NCBI RefSeq assembly: GCF_019192735.1
Contig: NZ_JAHTKP010000009.1
Coordinates: forward strand, 62,001-126,000
DNA: 64,000 bases
Reading direction: 5' to 3'
Source of the DNA: Kitasatospora aureofaciens
GTDB lineage: Bacteria; Actinomycetota; Actinomycetes; Streptomycetales; Streptomycetaceae
Below the pieces are notes generated by a model. That model ran no database searches and was not told the origin of the DNA. It saw nothing but the letters and a program-made list of their open reading frames with translations. Position 1 is the first letter of the stretch; the number at the start of each line of letters is the position of its first letter. A program made the position numbers and the translations under genes. Shown here in pieces: positions 7,927-16,097 of this stretch.

Positions 7927-10769
7927 GCGCGGTGGAGAATCCGGTGGCGGGCAGCGTGCTGGGGGCGCTGCTGACGGGCAGTGCGATCGAGGAACTGGTG
8001 ACGGGCATAGTGGTGGGCGAGTCGGCGATGGGCACGGCGGCGGGTGAGCCTGTGGCGGGCAGCGTGGTGGAGTCGTCGGAGCCGGTGGGCCCGGTCGAGG
8101 CGCTGCTGCAGGCCGTCCGGGAGGGGCGCACGCCGCAGATACCCGCGCTGGTGGCCGTGTTGGACCCGGCGCAGCGGCGGGCGTGTCTGCCCGGGCTGAA
8201 GGCGGTGCGCCAGGAGATCCGGGGCGAGTGGTCGAATGTCGCGAACGCGCGCGCGGGCGCCCTGCTGGTCGCCGGGGCCGGCTGCCACGTGGGTCCGGCC
8301 GGGGCCGCCACGTGGATAGGCAGCCGGGACTTCAGCGGGCGCAGCGGCGCAGTGCACCCCGCGCTGGCCCAGGTCGTCGAGGCGCAGCCGGTGGAGTGGC
8401 AGATCGAGGTGGCCACCCGGCTCGCGGCCCGGCCGGCGCCGAGCTGGGGCCGGTCGTTCTACCCGCTGATCGAGGCCGTGGTGCGGCGCACCGGCTGCGC
8501 GGTGCCGGAGACCGAGCCGTTCGTCCGAGAGTGGCTGGAGCGCAGGTTCCGCCACTCCGGTGCCCGACCGACGCTCGCCGAGGACCTGCGCGCCGACGCG
8601 TTCACTCCGGCGCTGCTGCCTCGCGTGTTCGAACTCGCCGACATCGGCGGGATGTTGTCCTGGCGGCTCAGCCCGCGGCCGGGGGACGTCTTCGCCGAGG
8701 CGCTGGCCGAACTCGCCGCCGGCGGTGTGCTGGACCGCGCGGACGTGATCGACCGCTGCCTGGCCCGGCTGCTGCGTGGCGGCAGGACCGCCGACCAGCG
8801 GCTCTTCGTCGACGTACTGCTCGCCCTCGCGCCCACGCCCGAGGAGTACGCCGCCCGCGCGCGGGACTTGGTGGCGCTGCTGGACGGGCCGTCGACGGTC
8901 GCCGGGCACGCCCAGGGGGTGCTCGCCGGGCTGGACGAGGCCGGCTTGATCGAGCTCGAACTGCTGGGCGAGGCCTCGGCGGTGGTGCTGTTCCGGGCCG
9001 AGAAGAAGCTGGTGCGTGCCCAGTTGGGGTGGCTGGAGAAGGCGGCCCGGCGCTCGCCCGAGCGGGCCGGTGCCGTGGTGCTCGCCGCGGCCGGAGCCTT
9101 CGGGCACGCGGATTCGGGCGTCCAGGAACGGGCGTTGAACGTCGTCGCCCGTCACCTCAAGGCGGCCGGGAGCGCGGTGCTGCCCGAACTCCGCTACGCG
9201 GCCGAGGCGTTGAACCTTGTCCACCACCCGCGCGCCACCGAGCTGTTCGGCGCGCCGGTCGGCGGGGACGACCCGGACACCGGGTGGAACGAGATGCTGC
9301 CGCCCGTCCCCGAACCGCGCCCGCTCGGGGCGCCGATCGCCTCGGCGGCGGAGGTGGCGGAGGAACTGTCCGCGCTGCTCGCCGCCCAGGAACCGGAGGT
9401 GGCGGACTTCGAGCGCGTGCTGGACGGGCTGGTCCGGCACGCCCATCGCGACCGGGCGGCGCTCGTCGAGGCGCTGGGGCCGGTCCTGCGGGTGTATCCG
9501 TGGAACGGGGTCGGGCGCTGGCAGGACTGCGGGCCCCGGGACGTCCTCTACGTTGCGGCGGCGGTGGCCGGGCAGGCGCCGCCGCACCGGCTCTGGGACT
9601 TCCTCGGCGGCAAGGGCCGCTCGCCGCTGCGCGGGCAGAACAACACCGTCCACGGCCATGTGCTGGCCGCCCGCCTGGAGGAGGCCGCCTGGCAGGTGAC
9701 GGCCACTCGGCCGCCGTACCTGCTGGCCACACCCACCGACGCGACCGGCGCGGTGGACGCGGCAGTGCTGGTCGAGCGGCTGGTCGGCTACCGGGCGGCG
9801 GGCGTCACGCCGGGCCAGGCCGACCTGTGCGCCGCCCTGCTGCGGGTCGGCCCGACGGTGGGCGGGGAGGTGATACGCGCGGCCGAGGCGCTGACCAGGC
9901 CGGCCGGGCGGTGGGCCGCAGCGTGGCTGCGCACCGGCGGCCTGCCCGCCCAGCCGTCCGAGCGGGTGGTCTTCGCGCCCGGCCGCGGCTCCCGGCACGG
10001 CCACGCCTACGGCGAGCGCTGGTGGGAGGACCTGCGGCGGGTCGCCGTCGCCCAGCCCGGTATCGACGCCGGCCCGGAGGGGCCGGGCGGCGAACGGCTC
10101 GCCCGTGAGTTCGTGGCACTGCTGGACTGCACCGAGCCGGGCATGAACCGGATCCGGGCGCAGACGCGCTGGACTTGGCAGCCCAGCGCGCACTGGGCCG
10201 CGATGCTCCCGTGGCACCGGGAGGAGCTGGCCGCCCGCTGGCTCGACTGGTTCGCCTCCGCCGCCGACCGCGACGAGCGCGGCGCCGGGCGGCTGCTGCC
10301 CGTCCTCGCCGAGGCCGGCGGCCCGGCCGGGCTCGCGCTGCACCTGGTCCTCGCGTACGGCCTGGGCGCCCGCCACACCGAGGACCGGACGGCCGCCGTC
10401 GATGCCCTGCTCGTGCTCGCCGCCCGCGGCCACCTCGACGGCGCGCTGCTCGGGCGCGAGTTGGGCGCACTCGTCGACTGCGGCGCGGTGAAGCCCACCC
10501 GGCTCTCCCGGGCGCTCGCGCTGGCCGCCGGGACGGGCGCGTACGGGACGGTCTGGTCGGTGCTCGCCCCCGCGCTGCCCGCCCTGCTGACCGGCGATCA
10601 GACCGTTCGCGGCCTCGGCGACCTCGTGGCCCTGGCCGCCGACTGCGCCCGGCGGACAGGCGCGCGCGGCCCGATCGAGGAAGTGACGGCGACGGCGGCC
10701 AAGGGCGGGTCCGGCCGCGTGGTCAAGGAGGCCCGAGCGCTGCGGGATGTGCTGGCGGACCGGACCTAG
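7923..10769 (+). CDS. DUF6493-like helical-repeat protein paired with the SWIM protein
   Basis: 948 residues. It starts with GTG at 7923-7925, overlapping the upstream stop. After a Val/Gly-rich N-terminus (residues 1-55) come long amphipathic helices with HEAT-like character throughout: ALLPRVFELADIGGM, RAQLGWLEKAARRSPERAG and VRHAHRDRAALVEALGPV. There is a distinctive WQPSAHWAAMLPWHREELAARWLDW block near residue 755. No enzyme motif is visible. Streptomycetes often carry such a protein directly behind a SWIM gene, which I recall as DUF6493. The 4-bp overlap argues that the two act as one unit. A heptad-palindrome element begins 21 bp after its stop. Confidence 0.75.
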   Translation: MSAVENPVAGSVLGALLTGSAIEELVTGIVVGESAMGTAAGEPVAGSVVESSEPVGPVEALLQAVREGRTPQIPALVAVLDPAQRRACLPGLKAVRQEIRGEWSNVANARAGALLVAGAGCHVGPAGAATWIGSRDFSGRSGAVHPALAQVVEAQPVEWQIEVATRLAARPAPSWGRSFYPLIEAVVRRTGCAVPETEPFVREWLERRFRHSGARPTLAEDLRADAFTPALLPRVFELADIGGMLSWRLSPRPGDVFAEALAELAAGGVLDRADVIDRCLARLLRGGRTADQRLFVDVLLALAPTPEEYAARARDLVALLDGPSTVAGHAQGVLAGLDEAGLIELELLGEASAVVLFRAEKKLVRAQLGWLEKAARRSPERAGAVVLAAAGAFGHADSGVQERALNVVARHLKAAGSAVLPELRYAAEALNLVHHPRATELFGAPVGGDDPDTGWNEMLPPVPEPRPLGAPIASAAEVAEELSALLAAQEPEVADFERVLDGLVRHAHRDRAALVEALGPVLRVYPWNGVGRWQDCGPRDVLYVAAAVAGQAPPHRLWDFLGGKGRSPLRGQNNTVHGHVLAARLEEAAWQVTATRPPYLLATPTDATGAVDAAVLVERLVGYRAAGVTPGQADLCAALLRVGPTVGGEVIRAAEALTRPAGRWAAAWLRTGGLPAQPSERVVFAPGRGSRHGHAYGERWWEDLRRVAVAQPGIDAGPEGPGGERLAREFVALLDCTEPGMNRIRAQTRWTWQPSAHWAAMLPWHREELAARWLDWFASAADRDERGAGRLLPVLAEAGGPAGLALHLVLAYGLGARHTEDRTAAVDALLVLAARGHLDGALLGRELGALVDCGAVKPTRLSRALALAAGTGAYGTVWSVLAPALPALLTGDQTVRGLGDLVALAADCARRTGARGPIEEVTATAAKGGSGRVVKEARALRDVLADRT

Positions 10770-10790
10770 GACGAGCGGGAGCCCCCCGGT

Positions 10791-10880
10791 GACAGCGGAC
10801 AGCTGACAGGTCACAGATGACAGAAAACAGATGACAGACTTCAGCGAACAGACTTTGAGATCTGTTCGCTGAAATCCCTC
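10791..10880. repeat. Heptad-palindrome intergenic element, copy A
   Basis: Seven to nine degenerate 7-bp units (GACAGCG, GACAGCT, GACAGGT, CACAGAT, GACAGAA, AACAGAT, GACAGAC) run into a perfect 13-bp inverted repeat, TTCAGCGAACAGA (10840-10852) / TCTGTTCGCTGAA (10861-10873), with an 8-nt loop. It lies between convergent genes. The stop codon of the minus-strand MBL gene (10841-10843) falls inside the left stem. Copies B, C and D are at 30162, 52741 and 56277. Confidence 0.85.
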
Positions 10881-12151
10881 TCCCGTGCCCGCTCCCGCTC
10901 CCCTCGGGCCGCCAGCGCCCGGGTGTCCTGGACCAGCGGCTCGATGCCCTGCGCCGCGACCGCGACCGCCCGCCACCACAGGCGCAGTGCCGGCGGGTCC
11001 ACCGGTTCGAACGGCTTGCCCGGTCGGGGCACGGCGAGCCGGGCGCCCAGGGCCTGGGCCGCCGTGACGACCCGTTCTGCGGGTTCCTCCCAGGGGTGCG
11101 GCGCGAGGTTGAAGGTGCACCAGTGGATCGGCAGCAGCAGCTCGCCGCCCAGGTCCAGGTGGGCCCGGACGCCCTCCTCGGGCGTCATGTGCACCTCGGG
11201 CCAGAAGTCGCTGTAGGCGCCGACCTGCATCATCGTCGCGTCGAACGGGCCGAGCCGGCGGCCGATGTCGGCGAAGCCGGGGAAGTAGCCGGTGTCCCCG
11301 CTGTGGAAGATCCGGTGCCCGCCGCTCGCCACCACCCAGGACGCCCACAGGAACAGCGTGCTGGTGCGCGGGCCGCGGCTGCAGTAGTGCCGGGCGGGTG
11401 TGGCGGTCAGGGTCAGCCCGGCGACCTCGGCCGACTCCCACCAGTCCAGCTCGACGATCCGGCTCGCCGGCACCCCCCAGTGCTCCAGGTGCGCGCCGAC
11501 CCCGAGCGGGACGGCGAACATCGCGTCCGTCCCACTGAGGGCGCGGATGGTGGCCATGTCGAGGTGGTCGTAGTGGTCGTGCGAGACCACCACCACGTCC
11601 ACCGGCCCGAGTTCGGACAGCGGCAGCGGCACCGGGTGCAGCCGCTTGGGGCCCGTCCAGGCGAACGGGGAACAGCGCTCGCCCCACACCGGGTCGATCA
11701 GCACCCGGCGCCCGTCGATCTCGGCGAGCACGGTGGCGTGGCCGAGCCAGGTCAGCCGGAGGCCGGAGCCGGGCGGCTCGGCCAGGTCGGCCGGGAGCAG
11801 CCGGTGCACCGGCACGGCGGCGGCCGGGACGCGGCGGGTCTTGTCGCCGGTCAGCTGGGCGCGGGTGATCTCCAGCGGGGTGCGCTCGTAGACCAGGCGG
11901 CGGGTGGGCAGCGGGTTGCGGAAGGCGCCGTCCGCGAACTGGGGCGAGCGGTGGATCCGGGCCAGCCGTTCGCCGCGGGGTTCGGCCCCGAAGGCCTCGG
12001 CCCGGACCCGGTGCCAGGCCGCGCGGGGCAGCCCGGCCAGGCCGGGTGCGGGGGCCGGGTGGGTGGGCGGAGGGGCGAGCTGAGAGCTCAGACCGGCGAG
12101 GCGGGAGAACCACGGGGCAGGGCGGGGCAAGGCTCCTCCAGGGACGGTCAC
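10841..12151 (-). CDS. MBL-fold metal-dependent hydrolase (NAPE-PLD/UlaG type)
   Basis: 436 residues. The metallo-beta-lactamase signature is VVVSHDHYDHLD (about residues 185-196), followed by TPARHYCSRG, FHSGDTGYFPGF and LLPIHWCTFNLAPHPWEEP. This is the pattern of the NAPE-phospholipase-D-like group, with binuclear zinc and phosphodiester or lactonase-type hydrolysis. There is no signal peptide. The start is GTG at 12149-12151, with weak ribosome-binding support; a TTG seven codons later directly follows GGAGGAG. The last eight or so residues (SEQISKSVR) and the stop are encoded by the intergenic heptad element, so the C-terminus seems to have been extended or captured by it. Confidence 0.85.
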   Translation of the reverse strand: MTVPGGALPRPAPWFSRLAGLSSQLAPPPTHPAPAPGLAGLPRAAWHRVRAEAFGAEPRGERLARIHRSPQFADGAFRNPLPTRRLVYERTPLEITRAQLTGDKTRRVPAAAVPVHRLLPADLAEPPGSGLRLTWLGHATVLAEIDGRRVLIDPVWGERCSPFAWTGPKRLHPVPLPLSELGPVDVVVVSHDHYDHLDMATIRALSGTDAMFAVPLGVGAHLEHWGVPASRIVELDWWESAEVAGLTLTATPARHYCSRGPRTSTLFLWASWVVASGGHRIFHSGDTGYFPGFADIGRRLGPFDATMMQVGAYSDFWPEVHMTPEEGVRAHLDLGGELLLPIHWCTFNLAPHPWEEPAERVVTAAQALGARLAVPRPGKPFEPVDPPALRLWWRAVAVAAQGIEPLVQDTRALAARGERERARERDFSEQISKSVR

Positions 12152-12310
12152 GGCTACCGGGCATGCCGGGCGCGCACCGCGGGCGGGGAAGCCCGGTGTG
12201 GTGCGACAACCATCTCGTCGGAGATTACTCCCCGTGAGTCGTCCGGACCCGATGGAAGGCCTCGTGCGGGCTAATCGGGGGACAGGCCAACCCGCTGCCG
12301 AAAGGCGTCC

Positions 12311-12763
12311 TCAGACGTAGAAGCGGGTGATCGTCTCCGCGACGCAATGCGGCTTGGCGCTCTCCGCGCTGGTGATCGTGAATCGCACGACCGCCTGGAC
12401 CCCGCCCGGCACTTCGGTGGCCGAGACCAGTTCGGCGGTGGCCCGGATCGTGGTGCCCACCGGCACCGGCGCCGGGAAGCGCACCTTCTCCGAGCCGTAG
12501 TTCAGCGCCATCCGCACCCCGTGGACGCTGTAGCACTCCTTCGCGAGGACCGGGATCATCGACTGGGTCAGGTAGCCGTGCGCGATGGTCGAGCCGAACT
12601 GGCTCTCCTTGGCCCGCTCCGGGTCCACGTGGATCCACTGGTGGTCGCCGGTGGCCTCGGCGAACAGGTCGATCTGCCGCTGCTCGATCGTGTGCCACTC
12701 GCTGGTGCCCAGCTCGGTGCCGACGGCGGCGGTGAGGTCGGCGAGGGAGGCGAAGCTCGTCAC
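12311..12763 (-). CDS. MaoC-family (R)-specific enoyl-CoA hydratase
   Basis: 150 residues, a single hotdog domain. ATGDHQWIHVDPERA contains the hydratase-2 catalytic pair Asp40 and His45, followed by FGSTIAHGYLTQSMIPVL, the typical MaoC/nodN pattern. It would hydrate trans-2-enoyl-CoA to the (R)-3-hydroxy form. GTG at 12761-12763 was chosen because AGGAG lies 6 bp upstream and the family N-terminus begins here; the frame is open far upstream without coding character. The PPOX gene precedes it by about 100 bp on the same strand. Confidence 0.92.
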   Translation of the reverse strand: MTSFASLADLTAAVGTELGTSEWHTIEQRQIDLFAEATGDHQWIHVDPERAKESQFGSTIAHGYLTQSMIPVLAKECYSVHGVRMALNYGSEKVRFPAPVPVGTTIRATAELVSATEVPGGVQAVVRFTITSAESAKPHCVAETITRFYV

Positions 12764-12866
12764 GGTGCGCTCCTGGAGGGGGACGGGCCGGGCGGCCCGG
12801 TGATCAGGACGTCGGCAGCGTATGCCTACTCGCCGGTACCTGTCAGGCGTCCGGCGCTCCTCAAGG

Positions 12867-13295
12867 TCATGACCACAGCACCCCGTGCCCCGCAGGGAGC
12901 AGCCGGCGCCCGCTGACCAGCTCCGGCGCCAGCGCGACGAACATCGGCTCCGGATCGCCCACCCACGGCCGCAGTCCGGACCGCAGTGCCCGCCGCACCT
13001 GCTCGGGATCGCGCACGACGTTCGCCCGCCCGTGCACCAGGACGCTCCACCCGGTGCGGGTGACCGGGTCCAGCAGGTCCGCCTGGAAGGCCACCACCGT
13101 CCCGTCAAGCCCGCGCGCGGTGGTACTTCCCCGGCGCACGGCGAGCAGCAGCCGCCCGTCCGCGACCTCGAAGGAGACCGGCAGCACGGCCGGCAGCGCG
13201 TGCTCGGTGTACACCACGCGCCCGACGGGCACGGTGCTGAGCAGCCGCAGGCACTCGGCCTCGCTCAGGGTCTCCACACGGTCCTCGCGCTCCAT
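12867..13295 (-). CDS. Pyridoxamine 5'-phosphate oxidase-like flavin-binding protein
   Basis: 142 residues. ETLSEAECLRLLSTVPVGRVVYTEHALPAVLPVSFEV is the standard opening of the small PPOX/split-barrel family. It continues with a VRRGSTTARGLDGTVVAFQADLLD strand pair and WSVLVHGRANVV. Such proteins bind FMN or F420 and act in the cytoplasm; the substrate cannot be assigned. ATG 13293-13295 (MEREDRV) is preferred to the ATG 15 codons upstream. It is divergent from the next plus-strand gene. Confidence 0.85.
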   Translation of the reverse strand: MEREDRVETLSEAECLRLLSTVPVGRVVYTEHALPAVLPVSFEVADGRLLLAVRRGSTTARGLDGTVVAFQADLLDPVTRTGWSVLVHGRANVVRDPEQVRRALRSGLRPWVGDPEPMFVALAPELVSGRRLLPAGHGVLWS

Positions 13296-13441
13296 GCGTC
13301 CGATCGTCCTCCGGTCGGCGCGCGGGCCGATAGGGCCCATGGTCCCTCAGCGGAAGGGCCGGGAGCCCCGCCGGCGGCGGCAGGGGGCGGTAGCCTGCCC
13401 GGCGGGCGGCTCGGGGAGCGCCGGGCCGGCGAAAAGGGGGC

Positions 13442-14302
13442 GTGCGGATGGTCGGCGGGGTCGATCTGGTGGTGATCGGGGCGGACGGCGGCCCCGACCG
13501 GGGTTTCGGCGGTTCGGCGCACGCGCCGGACGGCGCCCGGCTGCTGGCCGAGGTGCTGCCCGGGATGTGCTTCGACGCCGGCGCGGGCGGCTGCCGGGTC
13601 ACCGCCGTGGAGCCGGACGCGGACGCCAACGCGATGCTCACGGCGGTCCGTTCGGCGGCCCAGCACCCCGGCCGCTGGCTGGTGGTCTGTCTGGTCGGCC
13701 AGCTGATCGCGGACCCGCGCGGGCGCCGGCTCGCCCTGGTGACGGGCGGCAGCACCGCCGACAACGCCTACCGCCGGGGCCTGGCCTGGGACTGGGTGGT
13801 CAGCGCGATGGTGCACGGCGACCAGGAGGAGGCGCTGCTGCTGGTCGACGCGGTGGCCGACCGCGACACCTGGGCGGCGCTGGAGCGCGGCGGCGGCGAG
13901 GACGGCGCAGGCGAACTGCTGAGCTACTCGCGCGTCCCGCTGTGGGGCCGGATAGGCCGCTACGCCCCGGGCAGACGCGGTCGGGACGCCGTACTGCCGG
14001 GCGGCGAGGGATCGTTCAGCCACGCCCTGACCGCGGTGCTGCGCCAGGGCCTGCCGGGCGCGCCCGCCGCCGTCGGCCCGCTGGATCTCCAGCCCGCCGT
14101 CGCGGCACTGCTGGACGGCGCGGCGGCGCACGGAAGTTCGGGTGCGCCGGGCGCGCGCCTGCTCGTTCCGCCGGAGGGCGGACGCCTGTTGATGCGCAAT
14201 CGGGCGGCCGTGCGGGGTGCATTGGCCGGATTGTCGCTTTCGGAAGAACTGTTGGCCGTTCTGTGGCGCGAAAGTGCCCCGACGGATCCGCCTTCCGCGT
14301 AA
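13442..14302 (+). CDS. Caspase-fold-like pseudo-enzyme domain protein, paralogue of the 27967 gene
   Basis: 286 residues; start GTG 13442 (ATG 13448 is possible). Residues 65-140 match the domain of the gene at 27967 almost position by position: AAQHPGRWLVV, GQLIADPRGRRLAL, GLAWDWV, ALLLVDAVAD and DTWAAL, against AARHPGPLLVH, GGHLLADKRGGQLHL, GLPWQAI, TLVIADLSAD and GAWPYL. The order of strands and helices is that of caspase/CHAT-like folds, where GH supplies the catalytic His and a later D-x-C the Cys. Here these positions are GQ and DAVAD, so catalysis is unlikely. It is the first gene of the Tad-like locus. The fold is inferred; the paralogy is visible. Confidence 0.6.
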   Translation: MRMVGGVDLVVIGADGGPDRGFGGSAHAPDGARLLAEVLPGMCFDAGAGGCRVTAVEPDADANAMLTAVRSAAQHPGRWLVVCLVGQLIADPRGRRLALVTGGSTADNAYRRGLAWDWVVSAMVHGDQEEALLLVDAVADRDTWAALERGGGEDGAGELLSYSRVPLWGRIGRYAPGRRGRDAVLPGGEGSFSHALTAVLRQGLPGAPAAVGPLDLQPAVAALLDGAAAHGSSGAPGARLLVPPEGGRLLMRNRAAVRGALAGLSLSEELLAVLWRESAPTDPPSA

Positions 14303-14439
14303 GGTCAGGGGGCCCGAGGTGTTGCCGTGATGGGGTGGGTTGGCGAAGAATCGATGCCCCACGGAAACATTGGTGGGACGACGGAATTCATCCGGCGGCC
14401 ACGGAGCTCGGTCGGGTTCGGTCGCGATGAGGTGGGGCG

Positions 14440-15063
14440 ATGCGGCAGCGCGGAAATGTGTTGCGCCCTGAGGCGGTTGGGGTCGGTGGGGTGGTTTTGG
14501 TGATGCTGCTGAGCGCCTGTGCGAGCAGCGGGGCCGCTGGTTCCGTCGACCGTCTCGGGACGGGCGCGCCCACGGTGGCCGGAGTGAACCCGATAACTCC
14601 TTCGGGTGGTTCCGTAAACGCCGGTATCGCGCCGACCACCGGCCCCGAGGGATCCGCCGCACGCCTGGTCCTGAAGACCTATCAGGACTGGTGGCAGGCC
14701 CAGACCCAGGCTTTCGGGGACAAGGATTCGGACGGAATCGGTCTGGAGACGTACTCCTCGGGCAAGGCCCTGTCCGACACTCTCGTCGGACTCCGTCAAC
14801 TTCACGACGCCAAACTGGTGATGACCGGTGCGCCGCGCAATTCCGCCGTGGTGACGGCGGTCGACCTGAAAGCCGATCCGCGGACCGCGGTGATCGAGGA
14901 CTGCCTCGACGTGTCCGACTGGCATCGGGTCGACGCCGCCACGAAGGCCGCGCGGGAACCGGTGGGGCGGGTCAACCGATACGTGGCGACGGCATCCCTG
15001 CGCTGGTTCCAAGCACGCTGGCTGATCTACGACTTCAAGCGGGAGGCGGACCGGACATGCTGA
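14440..15063 (+). CDS. Putative secreted lipoprotein of the Tad locus
   Basis: 207 residues. A hydrophobic N-terminal segment ends in the lipobox LLSAC (Cys about residue 27), so it should be lipidated and held on the outer face of the membrane. The Ser/Gly/Thr-rich linker (28-70) is followed by a compact domain with TYQDWWQAQTQAF near its start, resembling the NTF2-like accessory folds seen in streptomycete lipoproteins. The window also encodes an Lnt. ATG 14440 has GAGG-type sequence upstream. It overlaps the next gene by 7 bp, so it belongs to the Tad-like operon. Confidence 0.72.
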   Translation: MRQRGNVLRPEAVGVGGVVLVMLLSACASSGAAGSVDRLGTGAPTVAGVNPITPSGGSVNAGIAPTTGPEGSAARLVLKTYQDWWQAQTQAFGDKDSDGIGLETYSSGKALSDTLVGLRQLHDAKLVMTGAPRNSAVVTAVDLKADPRTAVIEDCLDVSDWHRVDAATKAAREPVGRVNRYVATASLRWFQARWLIYDFKREADRTC

Positions 15064-15986
15064 ACACCGGGAAACCGGCGCGGCGATTCGCGATCCTCGC
15101 GCCGTTGTCGGCGGGGCTGTTGCTGACCTCGGCGATATCGGCGATCGCGGACGAAACACCGGGCGGCGGGGCCGAGCAATGTGAGCCGGTGGCGATCTGC
15201 GGGGAGGTCCACGGCGGGGGCGGCAAGCCCACCGGGGGCGGTGGGGGAGGCGGTGGCGGGGGCGGCAGCAGCGAAGGCCCGCTGTTGTGCAGCTACCACG
15301 GGCAGGAATACCCCTGCCACGACCCGGAGATGGGCTGGTTCAGCAACAGCGACGGCTGTTACTACACCACCGTCGACAAGCCGGACGACCCGGCGTGGGA
15401 GGGGCACAAACCGTCGGAGGGCGCGTTGTACCTGCCGTCCTGCCCGAATGGCGCCGGGGGATGGTCGCCGGGCGACATCAAATTCCACGCGGTGGCGCCG
15501 GCCGCGCCGCCGCCGGACCCGCGGGCTATGGCCCTCCAGATCCTCAAGGACCGGATGGCCTTCCCGGCCCCCGCGCCGGCCGCCGCGCCGCTCGGCACGG
15601 CCGTGGTGAAGTCGCCGGTCTGGCTCTGGGTGAAGGGCTACCAGCCGCCGCAGCCGGTGTCCCTGACGCTCCAGGGCGTCACCGTCACCGTCACGCCCAG
15701 GCTGAAGAACGTGGTCTGGAACTTCAGTGACAAGTACTCGGTGACCTGCGACAAGCCCGGGACGCCGTACGACGACAAGTACGGCGACGCGAAGTCGCCC
15801 GACTGCGGCTTCGAGTTCCCGACCGGCTCGGCCGGCGAGCCCGGCGGCGCCTTCAGCGTGAACGCCACGGCGAACTGGGTCGGCGAGGTCACCGTCACGG
15901 GCCTGAACACCAAGAAGTTCGAGATCGGCATGCCGCAGAACGCCGGCTTCCAGCTCAAGGTCGCCGAGGTGCAGGTCCTCAACTGA
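15057..15986 (+). CDS. Secreted Gly-rich protein of the Tad locus
   Basis: 309 residues. The N-terminal signal peptide (MLNTGKPARRF, then a hydrophobic segment ending near AISAIA-DE) is followed by a Gly-rich tract (about residues 53-72). A Cys/Tyr-rich segment follows: CSYHGQEYPCHDPEMGWFSNSDGCYYT, CPNGAGGW. The C-terminal beta-rich domain contains VSLTLQGVTVTVTP and further even-spaced strands. Paired cysteines fit an exported, disulfide-bonded cell-surface protein. ATG 15057 lies inside the end of the upstream gene. Function is unknown; the operon position suggests a structural or accessory component of the Tad-like apparatus. Confidence 0.72.
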   Translation: MLNTGKPARRFAILAPLSAGLLLTSAISAIADETPGGGAEQCEPVAICGEVHGGGGKPTGGGGGGGGGGGSSEGPLLCSYHGQEYPCHDPEMGWFSNSDGCYYTTVDKPDDPAWEGHKPSEGALYLPSCPNGAGGWSPGDIKFHAVAPAAPPPDPRAMALQILKDRMAFPAPAPAAAPLGTAVVKSPVWLWVKGYQPPQPVSLTLQGVTVTVTPRLKNVVWNFSDKYSVTCDKPGTPYDDKYGDAKSPDCGFEFPTGSAGEPGGAFSVNATANWVGEVTVTGLNTKKFEIGMPQNAGFQLKVAEVQVLN

Positions 15987-16048
15987 CCTGCCCGGTAATC
16001 GACCTGCTCGGCAACTGACCTGCTCGGCAACTGACCTGCTCGGCACGA
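15985..16048 (+). repeat. 16-bp tandem repeat, four units, at a stop codon
   Basis: Units GACCTGCCCGGTAATC, GACCTGCTCGGCAACT, GACCTGCTCGGCAACT and GACCTGCTCGGCACGA are adjacent and begin at the second base of the upstream gene's TGA. Each full unit recreates the ACTGACCTG context around the stop. It fills most of the gap to the next operon gene. Confidence 0.9.
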
Positions 16049-16097
16049 CGCACCACCCCGAAGCGCTGAACGACGACACGCGAAAGGCCGGAACCCG

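Noticed and set aside
10791..10880. Heptad arrays as a CRISPR-like repeat
   Set aside because: Units are 7 bp without unique spacers, the arrays are palindromic, and no cas genes are present.
7617..12209. A very long open frame on the minus strand (about 1530 codons) opposite the SWIM and DUF6493 genes
   Set aside because: It has no domain signal and is rich in Arg, Pro and Gly as expected from the antisense of GC-rich codons. The plus-strand reading has an intact SWIM motif and a 4-bp overlap.
12225..12698. Alternative frame on the minus strand overlapping the MaoC gene
   Set aside because: It only mirrors the MaoC gene in another frame. The MaoC frame keeps the catalytic Asp and His and has AGGAG before its GTG.
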